A stretch of 64,000 bases of DNA from Streptomyces longwoodensis (GTDB taxonomy: Bacteria; Actinomycetota; Actinomycetes; Streptomycetales; Streptomycetaceae): contig NZ_KQ948552.1 in the NCBI RefSeq assembly GCF_001514125.1, forward strand, positions 62,001 to 126,000, given 5' to 3'. Positions 1 through 8,108 of the stretch are shown piece after piece; positions within the stretch are counted from its first letter, which is position 1; every line of letters starts with the position of its first letter. The position numbers and the translations under genes are program-made. The notes beneath the pieces are model-generated. The model was not told where the DNA came from and made no database searches. It saw only the letters and a program-made list of their open reading frames with translations.

Positions 1-329
1 CCGTCGGCCAGGTGCGCGTCGGGGTCGCGGTCGGGGTGGGTCAGCTTCCACAGGGGCAGGTCGTCGGGGTGCAGCCAGATGGTCGCGCCGGTCAGGTCGG
101 CCAGGGCGGGGGCCGCGTTGACGTGGTCGTTGTGGGCGTGGGTGCACACGATCGCGGTCAGGCGCCGGTCGCCCACGGCCTCGGCGATGGCCCGCGCGTC
201 GTGGGCGGCGTCGATGACGATCACCTCGTGGTCGTCGCCGACCAGCCAGACGTTGTTGTCGACGTCCCAGGTGCCGCCGTCGAGGCTGAACTGGCCGGAG
301 GTGACGAGGCGTTCGATGCGGGCGGCCAT
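1..329 (-). CDS. MBL-fold metallo-hydrolase, C-terminus cut by window edge
   Basis: Metallo-beta-lactamase-fold hydrolase, reading off the left edge, so only about 109 N-terminal residues are visible. The protein begins [12 protein letters not shown] and contains THAHNDHVN, the HxHxDH metal-binding signature of glyoxalase II-like enzymes. Its ATG overlaps the TGA of the upstream mycothiol-dependent dehydrogenase (ATGA), so the two are translationally coupled. In actinobacteria this pair is common. The hydrolase probably acts on the S-formyl-mycothiol produced by the dehydrogenase. That role is inferred from the neighbour and not visible in the sequence itself. Confidence 0.85.
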   Translation of the reverse strand, partial: MAARIERLVTSGQFSLDGGTWDVDNNVWLVGDDHEVIVIDAAHDARAIAEAVGDRRLTAIVCTHAHNDHVNAAPALADLTGATIWLHPDDLPLWKLTHPDRDPDAHLAD

Positions 330-1417
330 CACAGCACCACCACCGAGCGCAGCACGTCGCCGTGGTGCATCCGCTCGAACGCCTTCTCGACCTCGTCCAG
401 TTGGATGGTCTCGGTGACGAACGCGTCCAGCGGCAGGCGCCCCTGGAGGTGCAGGTCGATCAGCATGGGGAAGTCCCGCGAGGGCAGGCAGTCGCCGTAC
501 CACGAGGACTTCAGCGCGCCGCCGCGGCCGAAGACGTCCAGCAGCGGCAGCTCCAGCTTCATCTCGGGGGTGGGCACGCCGACCAGGACGACGGTGCCGG
601 CCAGGTCCCGGGCGTAGAACGCCTGCTGGTAGGTCTCCGGGCGGCCGACGGCCTCGATGACGACGTCGGCGCCGAAGCCGCCCGTCAGTTCGCGGATCGC
701 CTCGACGGGGTCGTTCTCGCGGGAGTTGACGGTGTGGGTGGCGCCCAGGGTGCGGGCCTTGTCCAGCTTGCGGTCGTCGATGTCCACGGCGATGATCCTC
801 GCCGCGCCCGCCAGGCGGGACCCGGCGATCGCCGCGTCGCCGACGCCGCCGCAGCCGATGACGGCGACCGAGTCGCCGCGGCCGACGCCGCCGGTGTTGA
901 TCGCCGCGCCGATGCCGGCCATCACCCCGCAGCCCAGCAGGCCGGCGACCGCCGGGGAGACGGACGGGTCGACCTTGGTGCACTGCCCGGCCGCGACCAG
1001 GGTCTTCTCGGCGAAGGCGCCGATACCCAGGGCAGGGGCCAGTTCCTGCCCGGTCGAGGCGAGGGTCATCCGCCGGCGGGCGTTGTGGGTGTCGAAGCAG
1101 TACCACGGGCGTCCGCGCAGACAGGCGCGGCAGTGGCCGCACACCGCCCGCCAGTTGAGGATCACGAAGTCACCGGGCGCGAGGTCGCCGACGCCGTCGC
1201 CGACCGACTCCACGACGCCGGCCGCCTCGTGCCCGAGCAGGAACGGGAACTCGTCGTTGATGCCGCCCTGCTTGTAGTGCAGGTCGGTGTGGCAGACCCC
1301 GCACGCCTGCACGCGGACGACGGCCTCGCCGGGCCCCGGGTCGGGTACGACGATCGTCTCCACCCGTACCGGCTCGTCCTTGCCCGGTGCGATCACGCCG
1401 CGCACTTCCTGCGCCAT
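329..1417 (-). CDS. mscR: S-(hydroxymethyl)mycothiol dehydrogenase (formaldehyde detoxification)
   Basis: Zinc-dependent medium-chain alcohol dehydrogenase of 362 aa that oxidises the formaldehyde-mycothiol adduct with NAD; the family also acts as an S-nitrosomycothiol reductase. Visible are the catalytic zinc ligand region GVCHTDLHY, the GHEAAGVVE zinc-site motif, the four-cysteine structural zinc loop ([15 protein letters not shown]) and a Rossmann GCGGVG motif. An upstream in-frame ATG would add 13 residues, but the ATG at 1417 follows AAAGGGG at good spacing and gives the expected MAQEVRGVI start. It is the first gene of a two-gene operon with the MBL hydrolase. Its presence implies a mycothiol-producing host. 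Confidence 0.93.
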   Translation of the reverse strand: MAQEVRGVIAPGKDEPVRVETIVVPDPGPGEAVVRVQACGVCHTDLHYKQGGINDEFPFLLGHEAAGVVESVGDGVGDLAPGDFVILNWRAVCGHCRACLRGRPWYCFDTHNARRRMTLASTGQELAPALGIGAFAEKTLVAAGQCTKVDPSVSPAVAGLLGCGVMAGIGAAINTGGVGRGDSVAVIGCGGVGDAAIAGSRLAGAARIIAVDIDDRKLDKARTLGATHTVNSRENDPVEAIRELTGGFGADVVIEAVGRPETYQQAFYARDLAGTVVLVGVPTPEMKLELPLLDVFGRGGALKSSWYGDCLPSRDFPMLIDLHLQGRLPLDAFVTETIQLDEVEKAFERMHHGDVLRSVVVL

Positions 1418-1504
1418 GGTGCTGCCCCTTTCGTCGCGGTCGTCGTGGTTCGACATCCGGTTCCGACCCTAGACGCAACGGATCACCGGACGCACCGGGT
1501 CACG

Positions 1505-1541
1505 CCGAGGGGGCCGCCCGGGGTGCGGGCGGCCCCCTCGG
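1505..1541 (-). terminator. Strong hairpin terminator after the small secreted protein gene
   Basis: A perfect 16-bp inverted repeat (1505-1520 with 1526-1541) closes a 5-nt loop. It lies 14 bp past the stop codon of the 1555-1857 gene and before the dehydrogenase start, so it probably ends the former transcript and insulates the latter. There is no U-tract, as is usual in Streptomyces. Confidence 0.8.
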
Positions 1542-1554
1542 GGCGGTGCGGTGC

Positions 1555-1857
1555 TCAGCCGTGCACGGACGGCAGCAGGCCGGTGACGGGGGCGACCAGG
1601 CCGGCGATCTGGTACACCGGTTCGCTCGCCCTCCGCAGCTGCTTCACCTTGTTGAGCTCGTTCAGCTGGCTGGAGACCGGGGGCAGCGCACCCCGCTGCT
1701 GTGCGGGGAGCTCGCTCGCGGCGAGCGAGTCGAGGAGGGTCAGCGGGCTCAGCCGGCCCGAGTCCTTGGCGTCGGCCGCGTTCGCCAGGGGCGCGGCGAG
1801 ACCCGTGACCCCGACGGCGAGACAGGCGGCGGCGACGATGCGTCGAGTGGAGATCAT
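1555..1857 (-). CDS. Small secreted protein of unknown function
   Basis: 100-aa protein with a clear Sec signal peptide (MISTRRIVAAACLAVGVTGL, likely cleavage after ANA near residue 27). The mature part is about 73 aa, has no cysteine, and ends in the hydrophobic stretch AGLVAPVTGLLPSVHG. The start codon has a TGAGGG ribosome site. I do not recognise a family with a known activity; small exported proteins like this are frequent in Streptomyces. The APVTGL tail resembles a repeat in the exported peptide at 26544, which may be chance. It is monocistronic with its own terminator. Confidence 0.75.
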   Translation of the reverse strand: MISTRRIVAAACLAVGVTGLAAPLANAADAKDSGRLSPLTLLDSLAASELPAQQRGALPPVSSQLNELNKVKQLRRASEPVYQIAGLVAPVTGLLPSVHG

Positions 1858-2027
1858 GCCCTCAGCAACGCCCCCGGGCGTCCCGGGGACACGGCCGCGG
1901 AGCGCCGCTCACCCGTGAGGCGCAGGACGCGCCGCGGGCTTGCCGGGCCGTGCGGGGCGGAGGACGCTCGAAGGTGAGGGCCGCACGGCCCGGTCCGCTC
2001 GGTCCGCGGCCCTCCGAGGAGGTCACC

Positions 2028-2393
2028 ATGGACACCGCGACCGGCTCCACCTTCGACGCCGACACCCTGCGGCGGGGACTGGAGGGCAACACCGGCAACA
2101 CCCTTCTCTCGCTCTACGCGGACGACGCCGAGCTGCGCATCGTCGACCACACCGCCCAGCCCAGCCACCCCAAGGTGGTGCGGGGCCGGGCCGCGCTCGC
2201 CGAGATGCTCGACGACGTCTACAGCCGCGACATGACGCACAAGCTGGACCAGTGCGTCGTGCAGGGCGACCACGCCGCCTACTGCGAGTCCTGTGAGTAC
2301 CCGGACGGCGTCCGCGTGCTCTCCGAGTCGATGATCACGCTGCGCGACGGCAAGATCGTCGACCAGGTCATGATCCAGGCCTGGGACGAGTGA
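2028..2393 (+). CDS. SnoaL/NTF2-like small protein
   Basis: 121-aa protein of the NTF2-like (SnoaL) fold, a cone-shaped alpha+beta barrel used by isomerases, hydrolases and many proteins without known substrate. The sequence has the family pattern: an N-terminal helix region with YADDAELRIVDH, then repeated strands ending FEGKIV-like in LRDGKIVDQVMIQAW. The ATG at 2028 is preceded by GAGGAGGT; an earlier in-frame ATG lacks such a site. It is monocistronic and divergent from the small secreted protein gene. Substrate unknown. Confidence 0.8.
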   Translation: MDTATGSTFDADTLRRGLEGNTGNTLLSLYADDAELRIVDHTAQPSHPKVVRGRAALAEMLDDVYSRDMTHKLDQCVVQGDHAAYCESCEYPDGVRVLSESMITLRDGKIVDQVMIQAWDE

Positions 2394-2502
2394 CGGCACC
2401 CGCGGGCCGGTCCCGGGCCACCGCCCGGCCGGCCCGCACTCCCGCGGGGGCGCCGCTCCCGGTCCGGCCGGAGGGGCGCGGGAACCCTCGGTTACGCTGG
2501 GG

Positions 2503-2579
2503 GCGGGCCGTGACTGGCGCTGAGGTGGAGCACCACCGGGGAGCGGTCCGTGACCCCTCATGCCGTGCGCCTGGGCGAC
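2503..2579 (+). promoter_or_regulatory. ZTP/ZMP riboswitch (pfl motif) controlling folD
   Basis: The leader contains the conserved landmarks of the pfl/ZTP riboswitch in order: GCCGTGACTGGCG near 2507-2519, a hairpin GGTGG-AGCA-CCACC at 2524-2537 followed by GGGGAGC, then after a linker the 3' pseudoknot element GCGCCTGGGC at 2567-2576. The folD start codon is at 2608. Established knowledge: this RNA senses ZTP/ZMP, which build up when 10-formyl-tetrahydrofolate is short, and it usually precedes folate one-carbon genes such as folD. A likely -10 (TTACGCT) lies just upstream at 2492. Confidence 0.85.
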
Positions 2580-2607
2580 ACCGACCGATCGGCCCAGGAG
2601 GACACCC

Positions 2608-3456
2608 ATGTCGCAGGCCCGGCTCATGGACGGCACCGCGCTCGCCCGGCGCATCGTCGAGGAGACCGCCGAGAGAACCGCCGACCTCACCGCACGCACC
2701 GGTACGACGCCCTGTCTGGCGACCGTGCTGGTCGGGGAGGACCCGGCCTCCGTGACGTACGTCCGGATGAAGCAGAACCGCTGCCGCACCGCCGGTATCG
2801 CCTCCCGGCACGTGGCGCTGCCCGCCGACACGACCACCGCGGACCTGGTCGGCACGCTGCGCGCGCTGTCCGCCGACCCCGCCGTGCACGGCATCCTGCT
2901 CCAGCACCCGATGGGCCGGCACATCGACGAGCGGGCGGCGTTCGAGGCGATCGCGCCCGAGAAGGACGTGGACGGCGTGACCTTCGCGTCGTTCGCCACG
3001 ATGAGCTTCGGCCTGCCGGGCTTCGTCTCGTGCACGCCCGGCGGGATCATGCGGCTGCTCGACGCGTACGGCGTCGACCCGGCCGGCAAGCGGGCCGTGG
3101 TGGTCGGCCGCAGCGCCATCCTCGGCAAGCCCGCCGGGATGCTGCTGCTGGCCCGGGACGCCACGGTGACGTACTGCCACTCGCGCACGGCGGACCTGTC
3201 GGCGGCGGTGCGGGAGGCGGACATCGTGGTCGCCGCCGTCGGCCGTCCGCGGCTGATCCGGGGGCAGGACCTCAAGCCCGGGGCGGTCGTGGTCGACGCC
3301 GGCTACAACGAGGGCAACGTCGGCGACGTGGACTTCGCCTCGGCCGTGGAGCGCGCCTCGCTGATCACGCCGGTGCCCGGCGGAGTCGGTCCGATGACGA
3401 TCGCCACGCTGCTGGAGCAGACGGTGACCGCGGCGGCCCGGCAGCTCGGCGCGTGA
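2608..3456 (+). CDS. folD: Methylenetetrahydrofolate dehydrogenase/cyclohydrolase
   Basis: Bifunctional cytosolic enzyme of 282 aa interconverting 5,10-methylene-, 5,10-methenyl- and 10-formyl-tetrahydrofolate. Visible are the catalytic Tyr-x3-Lys (SVTYVRMKQ), the GILLQHPM and KDVDG motifs, the nucleotide-binding GRSAILGKP and the C-terminal PGGVGPMT signature. The ATG at 2608 is preceded by CCAGGAGGA; an upstream in-frame ATG would run into the riboswitch and is rejected. The middle segment (FASFATMSFGLPGFVSC) differs from the housekeeping FolD sequence familiar to me, so this could be a second, ZTP-induced copy. That is inference. Confidence 0.95.
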   Translation: MSQARLMDGTALARRIVEETAERTADLTARTGTTPCLATVLVGEDPASVTYVRMKQNRCRTAGIASRHVALPADTTTADLVGTLRALSADPAVHGILLQHPMGRHIDERAAFEAIAPEKDVDGVTFASFATMSFGLPGFVSCTPGGIMRLLDAYGVDPAGKRAVVVGRSAILGKPAGMLLLARDATVTYCHSRTADLSAAVREADIVVAAVGRPRLIRGQDLKPGAVVVDAGYNEGNVGDVDFASAVERASLITPVPGGVGPMTIATLLEQTVTAAARQLGA

Positions 3457-3701
3457 ACGGCGCCCGTCCCGCCGGCGCACCGGAGCCGGCGGGACGGGCC
3501 GTTCGGGAGCCGGGACGTCGGCGTGGACGCCGGTCGCCGGTTGTCCAGCATGTCGAACGTGGCACGAGTCACCGAACCTCGATGCGCGCCGACCGTAGAG
3601 CCGCCCGGGGGCGAAGTCAACGCCTCCGGCAAGGACGAACCGGCCGCCTCCCGCGGGCGGTTGACTGCCCACCGGGCCTTGCGGCGCCCATACTGTCCTT
3701 C

Positions 3702-4925
3702 GTGCGAGTGGCGATCATGACGGTGGGTTCGCGGGGCGACGTGGCACCCTTCACCGGGGTGGGCCACGGCCTGGTGCGCGCGGGGCACGAGGTCACCCTG
3801 GTCACCCACGCGCGGTTCGCCCCGCTGGTCCGTGGCTCGGGGGTGGGCTTCCACGCGCTGCCGGTGGATCCGCGGGCGGAGCTGGAGTCCGCCCGGGGGC
3901 GCGGGCTGCACCGCAGCGGGTCCGGCGCGGGCAAGCTGCTGCGCGCCGCCGGCCTGGCGCGGTCCCTGGTCGGCCGGATCACCGACGACCTGATCGCCGC
4001 CGCCCGCACCAGCGACCTGCTCCTGCTGTCCGCCTCGGTGGCCCCGCTCGGCCAGGCCGTCGCCGCGGGCCTGCGCCTGCCGAGCCTGGTCCTGCCGCTG
4101 CAACCCGTCACGGCCACGCGGGAGTTCGCGCCCCCTCTGCTGGGCGGCGGCTCCTACGGCGCCCTCGGCAACCGGCTCGCGGGGCACGGCCTGGAGCGGA
4201 CGGTGCCCTGGGTGTTCGGCCCGGCCCTGCCCGCACTGCGGGCCCGGCTGGGCCCCGCCGCCGCCTTCGGACCGACGCCCGGCCGGCTGTTGCACGGCTT
4301 CAGCCCCCAGGTGGTGCCCCGGCCGCGCGACTGGGCCCCCGGCCTGGACGTCACAGGCTACTGGTGGCCCCACGACCACGTGACGCGCCTCCCGCCGACC
4401 GTGCGGGAGTTCCTGGACGCGGGCCCGCCGCCGGTGTTCGTCGGACTGGGCAGCGCGACCGTGCCCGACCCCGGGCGGCTGAGCGCCACCGTCGTACGGG
4501 CCCTGCGGCGGGCGGGGCTGCGCGGGATCGTGCAGCGCGGCTGGGCCGGTCTCACGGCGGACGGCGACGACCTGCTCACCGTCGACGAGGTCCCCCACGC
4601 GCTGCTCTTCCCCGAGACGGCGGCCGTGGTCCACCACTGCGGCGCCGGCACCACGGCGGCCGGCATCCGCGCGGGCGTCCCCGCCGTGCCGGTCCCCGTC
4701 CAGTTCGACGAGGGCTTCTGGGCGGACCGCCTGGTGCGGCTGGGCGTGGCCCCCCGGGCACTCCCCCTGCGCCGGCTCACGGCCGACACCCTCGCGGCCG
4801 CGCTGACCCGCGCCACCGGCGACCCGGCACACCGCGAGCGCGCGGCACGGCTGGCGGCACGGGTGCGGGCGGAGGACGGGGTCGGGCGGGTGGTGGCGGC
4901 GGTGGAACGGCTGGGCCGGGCCTGA
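3702..4925 (+). CDS. GT1-family glycosyltransferase, possibly leaderless
   Basis: 407-aa GT-B fold glycosyltransferase, resembling sterol glucosyltransferases and macrolide or rhamnosyl transferases. The N-terminal domain starts VRVAIMTVGSRGDVAPF, the nucleotide-sugar-binding domain has VFVGLGSA and the donor motif VHHCGAGTTAAGIRAGVP followed by PVQFDEGFWADRL. No ribosome site precedes the GTG at 3702, but a -10-like TACTGT sits at 3691-3696, at the distance expected for a leaderless transcript. It stands alone between folD and a TetR gene. The acceptor is unknown; resistance-type glycosylation of a small molecule and glycolipid synthesis are both possible. Confidence 0.88.
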   Translation: MRVAIMTVGSRGDVAPFTGVGHGLVRAGHEVTLVTHARFAPLVRGSGVGFHALPVDPRAELESARGRGLHRSGSGAGKLLRAAGLARSLVGRITDDLIAAARTSDLLLLSASVAPLGQAVAAGLRLPSLVLPLQPVTATREFAPPLLGGGSYGALGNRLAGHGLERTVPWVFGPALPALRARLGPAAAFGPTPGRLLHGFSPQVVPRPRDWAPGLDVTGYWWPHDHVTRLPPTVREFLDAGPPPVFVGLGSATVPDPGRLSATVVRALRRAGLRGIVQRGWAGLTADGDDLLTVDEVPHALLFPETAAVVHHCGAGTTAAGIRAGVPAVPVPVQFDEGFWADRLVRLGVAPRALPLRRLTADTLAAALTRATGDPAHRERAARLAARVRAEDGVGRVVAAVERLGRA

Positions 4926-4962
4926 ACGGCCAGCGGCCGGGCGGTGCACGGACGGGCCGGGG

Positions 4963-5136
4963 CCGCCTGGCCGCGAGGGGCCCGGACGGGCTCGGACGGG
5001 CTCGGGTCACCCGGCCGGAAGGGGGCCCGGACGACCCCGGGTCACCCAGCCGGAAGTGCGCCCGGACGGGCTGGCCACCCGGCCGCGAGGGGCCCGGCGG
5101 GCTCAGGCCGCCCGGCCGAGGGCCGAAACGGGCTCA
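4963..5136. repeat. Degenerate ~33-bp tandem repeat array
   Basis: Five imperfect units of 31-42 bp: about 4963-5004, 5005-5039, 5040-5072, 5073-5105 and 5106-5136. Each has a core like GGTCACCCGGCCGGAAG followed by GCCCGGACGGGCT. The last unit contains the stop codon of the tetR gene, so the array grew across its 3' end. It lies between two convergent genes. Confidence 0.75.
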
Positions 5137-5805
5137 GGCCGCCCTGGAGCCTCCCGGTTGCCAGCCCTGCGGGCGCAGAATGCCCAGGAGTTGGCGGACC
5201 AGTTCCTCGACCACCTCGTCCAGGGCCGCCTCCACCCAGCCCGCGCTCCAGTCGTGGAGCAGGCCGTTGACGCCGCCGATGAAGGCCGTCGCCGCCAGAC
5301 GGTAGTCGCGGGGCGCCGCCTCCCCGCGGGCCGCGGCGGCCGTGGCCTCGGCGCAGATCAGGTCGACCCAGCGGGAGCGGCGGGCCAGGCGCTGTTCCTC
5401 CAGGCGGGGGCTGACGCCGATGATCTCGACGAAGGTGATGCGGATGCGGCGGGGGTCGGCGGTCACGTTGCCCGCGTAGGCGCGGAAGACGGCCGTGACC
5501 CGGTCCTCCAGCGGCAGGTCGCGGGCCCCGGTGAAGGCGGTCAGGACGGCTTCCTCCGCCCAGTCGTTGACCTGGAGGTGCAGGGCGGCGAGGACGTCCT
5601 CCAGGGTGCGGAACGCCTCGTAGAACTGACGGGTCGACAGTCCGGCGGCCTCGCTGAGCGCCGCGACCGTGGTGGCACGGTAGCCCGGGGCGCCGCCGAA
5701 CAACTCCAGGGCCGCGTCCAGGAATCTCCGGCGCCGCTCGGCCTGCCGCTCGGCGGCGGACTTCCCGGCGTAGCGGCCGGTCGGGGCCCTCAGCCTGCCC
5801 GCCAC
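5134..5805 (-). CDS. TetR-family transcriptional regulator
   Basis: 223-aa repressor-type regulator. The N-terminal helix-turn-helix is recognisable (RRRRFLDAALELFG...YRATTVAALSEAAGLSTRQFYEAF), followed by an all-helical ligand-binding domain. The chosen GTG at 5805 has GGGAGG a few bases upstream; a longer reading from a GTG at 5847 lacks a ribosome site. It is divergent from the secreted beta-propeller gene at 5980 and a palindrome lies between them, so it probably represses itself and that gene. Its final codons lie in a tandem repeat array. Ligand unknown. Confidence 0.9.
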   Translation of the reverse strand: MAGRLRAPTGRYAGKSAAERQAERRRRFLDAALELFGGAPGYRATTVAALSEAAGLSTRQFYEAFRTLEDVLAALHLQVNDWAEEAVLTAFTGARDLPLEDRVTAVFRAYAGNVTADPRRIRITFVEIIGVSPRLEEQRLARRSRWVDLICAEATAAAARGEAAPRDYRLAATAFIGGVNGLLHDWSAGWVEAALDEVVEELVRQLLGILRPQGWQPGGSRAA

Positions 5806-5875
5806 TGGTCCTCCCTCGTCCGTCGGACTCCCGATTTTGTCCTGCACGCGGTCTTGTGGCGAAGGGCGCCCCTTC

Positions 5876-5891
5876 CTTACTTTCCAGTAAG
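5876..5891. promoter_or_regulatory. Candidate operator of the adjacent TetR regulator
   Basis: Perfect palindrome CTTACT-TTCC-AGTAAG in the divergent promoter region, in an AT-richer pocket 71 bp upstream of the tetR start and 89 bp upstream of the beta-propeller start. Position and symmetry suggest the TetR binding site; inferred. Confidence 0.55.
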
Positions 5892-5979
5892 TCCACTCTG
5901 AACGCAGCGGTGTTCAGATCCGGACCGAGCCGCTGTGCCCTGCCCCGCTCCTGCCGCCCCCCAGAGGAAGAGAGCACAC

Positions 5980-7251
5980 ATGCCTGCCTCCAGACCCAGG
6001 CACCTTTGCTCCGTGGCCGCCGCCCTCGCCCTGACCGTCGCCGCCCCCGCGACCGCCGCCACCGCCGCCGGTGCCACCACCGGTGCCGCGTCCCACGCCG
6101 CCGCCCTGCGCGAGGTGCTGTTCGTCGGGAACAACTGGGACGGCACCGCCGACGTCATCAGGTCCACCGGCGACTTCGCGAAGGTCGGCCGCATCGACGT
6201 CATCCCCGACAAGGCCGCGCGGATGGCCGAGATCAACGCCGACCCGATCAAGTGGATCTACTTCCAAGCCATCCGCAACGGCGTCGGCGAGGGACACGAC
6301 CAGTTCGCCGACGACATGTACTCCACGCCCGACGGGACGTCGGTGGTGGTCTCACGGCCCAGCTTCGCCGACGTCGTCTCCCTCGACCTGGCCACCGGCG
6401 CCGTCAACTGGCGCTTCCCGGTGTCGGGTTACCGCGCTGACCACATGGCCGTCTCCCCCGACGGCAAGCGCGTCGCGGTCTCCGCGTCGACCTCCAACAC
6501 CGTGCACGTCCTGGACGTCGTCACCGGCAAGCAGGTCGGCTCCTTCGCGACCGGCGACAAGCCGCACGAGAACATCTTCACCAAGGACGGCAAGTACATC
6601 TACAACATGGCGATCGGCGACGTGAACACCTCGCTGGACGCCCCCTGGCTGGACTGGACGAAGGGCGACCGGCACATCACGGTCGTCGACGCGACCACCT
6701 TCCAGCAGGTCAGGACCATCGACATGCGCCAGCGGCTGGACGCGATCGGCCTGGGCGACTACTCGGACGCGGTGCGCCCGGCGGTCTTCTCGCCCGACGA
6801 GTCCAAGCTGTACTTCCAGGTGTCGTTCTTCAACGGCTTCTTCGAGTACGACCTGGCCACCGACCGGATCACCCGGACGAAGACGCTGCCGAAGAACCCG
6901 GCGACCAGTGACGACCGCACCACCTTCGTCAACGACTCGCGCCACCACGGCCTGTCGATGAAGCCCGACGGCAGCAAGCTGTGCGTGGCGGGCACGATGG
7001 ACGACTACGCCGTGGTCGTCGACCGGGCCACCTTCCAGCAGGGCCCGCTGGTCAGCGCGTCCAAGCCGTACTGGGCGACGGTCAGCGGCGACGGGCGGGA
7101 CTGCGTGATCTCCGAGAGCGGAGCCGACCAGGTCACCGCGATCGACTTCGCCACCGGGCAGAAGGTCCTCTCGGTGCCCGTGGGCGACCACCCGCAGCGC
7201 GTGCGGCTGGGCCACGTGGCCGCCGACTGGACGGGACCGGCCGGGTCCTGA
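5980..7251 (+). CDS. Secreted YncE-like beta-propeller protein
   Basis: 423-aa exported protein. Residues 1 to about 35 form a signal peptide (PRHLCSVAAALALTVAAPATAATA). The rest is a seven-bladed-propeller-type sequence with repeating blades such as HMAVSPDGKRVAVSAS, VHVLDVVTGKQVGSF, GLSMKPDGSKLCVAG and VTAIDFATGQKVLSVPVGDHPQRV, typical of YncE/cytochrome cd1-type propellers. The ATG at 5980 follows AGAGGAAGAG; a longer in-frame start at 5935 would place 15 polar residues before the signal peptide. Its promoter is shared with a divergent TetR gene and palindrome. No catalytic motif is visible; binding or scaffold roles are possible. Confidence 0.85.
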   Translation: MPASRPRHLCSVAAALALTVAAPATAATAAGATTGAASHAAALREVLFVGNNWDGTADVIRSTGDFAKVGRIDVIPDKAARMAEINADPIKWIYFQAIRNGVGEGHDQFADDMYSTPDGTSVVVSRPSFADVVSLDLATGAVNWRFPVSGYRADHMAVSPDGKRVAVSASTSNTVHVLDVVTGKQVGSFATGDKPHENIFTKDGKYIYNMAIGDVNTSLDAPWLDWTKGDRHITVVDATTFQQVRTIDMRQRLDAIGLGDYSDAVRPAVFSPDESKLYFQVSFFNGFFEYDLATDRITRTKTLPKNPATSDDRTTFVNDSRHHGLSMKPDGSKLCVAGTMDDYAVVVDRATFQQGPLVSASKPYWATVSGDGRDCVISESGADQVTAIDFATGQKVLSVPVGDHPQRVRLGHVAADWTGPAGS

Positions 7252-7490
7252 CGCCGGGCCCGGCAGGCCCCGGGCGGTGCGGCGGGCGCTTCCTCAGGGA
7301 CGCGCCCGCCGCGCCGCCGTGTCCGGGCTCCGGCGCGCCGCGCCTCGCCTCGCCGAGCGGTGGCGGCGCGGGGGGCCGGCCGTTGCCCGGCCCTCGTCCC
7401 GCCCTCGTCCGGCCGCTGTCCGGCGCGTCCGATGAGTTTTCCGCTCGCGGCCGGTCCAGGCTCGTGACACCCACGGGAAAGGACACCGCC

Positions 7491-8096
7491 ATGCCGGAGC
7501 TTCTGGTCGACTTCATCACCACCCTCGACGGATACGCGTCGGGAGAGGGATGGCCCGGCTTCTGGGGCCTCGAGGGCCCGGAGTACCTCGCGTGGCTCGG
7601 CGAGCAGCCGACGGCCACCTATCTGATGGGGGCGAACACCTACCGCCTGATGTCGGGCTTCGCCACGGGCGAGGTCCCGGCCGGCGAGGACGGCTTCAGG
7701 CCCGAGGAGGAGGCGTCCCTCGACGAGCTCGCACGAGCGCCCAAGGTGGTGTTCTCCTCCTCCCTCGAGGAGCCACTGACGTGGGCCAACTGCACGCTCG
7801 TCCGCGACGACGCCGTCGAGGCGGTCCGCGCCCTGAAGGCCAGCGGATCGGGGCTCCTCAGCACGCTCGGCAGCCTCAGCCTGTGCCGGTCGCTGCTGCG
7901 AGCCGGACTCGTCGACCGCTTCCGGGTGGTGATGTTCCCGGTGATCACCGGGGCCACGGGCGAGGAACGCATCTACGACGGCTATCCGGACGTGGCCCTC
8001 GACATGATCGGCTCCCGCACCTTCGACGGCCGCATCCAACTGGTCGAGTACCGGCCCCGCGTGCTCGAACGCCCCCCGCTCGGCACCCCCGCGTGA
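7491..8096 (+). CDS. Dihydrofolate reductase-like (RibD C-terminal) protein
   Basis: 201-aa protein of the RibD C-terminal/dihydrofolate-reductase-like fold. It begins MPELLVDFITTLDGYAS, has YLMGANTYRLM and ends with the NADPH-fold segment LSTLGSLSLCRSLLRAGLVDRFRVVMFPVITG, close to the usual GSGxLxxxLLxxGLVDE pattern of the family. The start has GAAAGGA upstream. Most members of this stand-alone family in actinobacteria have no assigned substrate; reduction of a pterin-like or ribosylated pyrimidine compound is only suggested by the fold. It stands alone and faces the hydrolase gene across 12 bp. Confidence 0.85.
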   Translation: MPELLVDFITTLDGYASGEGWPGFWGLEGPEYLAWLGEQPTATYLMGANTYRLMSGFATGEVPAGEDGFRPEEEASLDELARAPKVVFSSSLEEPLTWANCTLVRDDAVEAVRALKASGSGLLSTLGSLSLCRSLLRAGLVDRFRVVMFPVITGATGEERIYDGYPDVALDMIGSRTFDGRIQLVEYRPRVLERPPLGTPA

Positions 8097-8108
8097 GGTC
8101 CTCCCCCG

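Noticed and set aside
3661..3696. TTGACT...TACTGT as a standard sigma-70 promoter
   Set aside because: Spacing is 24 bp, too long for a normal -35/-10 pair; only the -10 is kept as support for a leaderless start at 3702.
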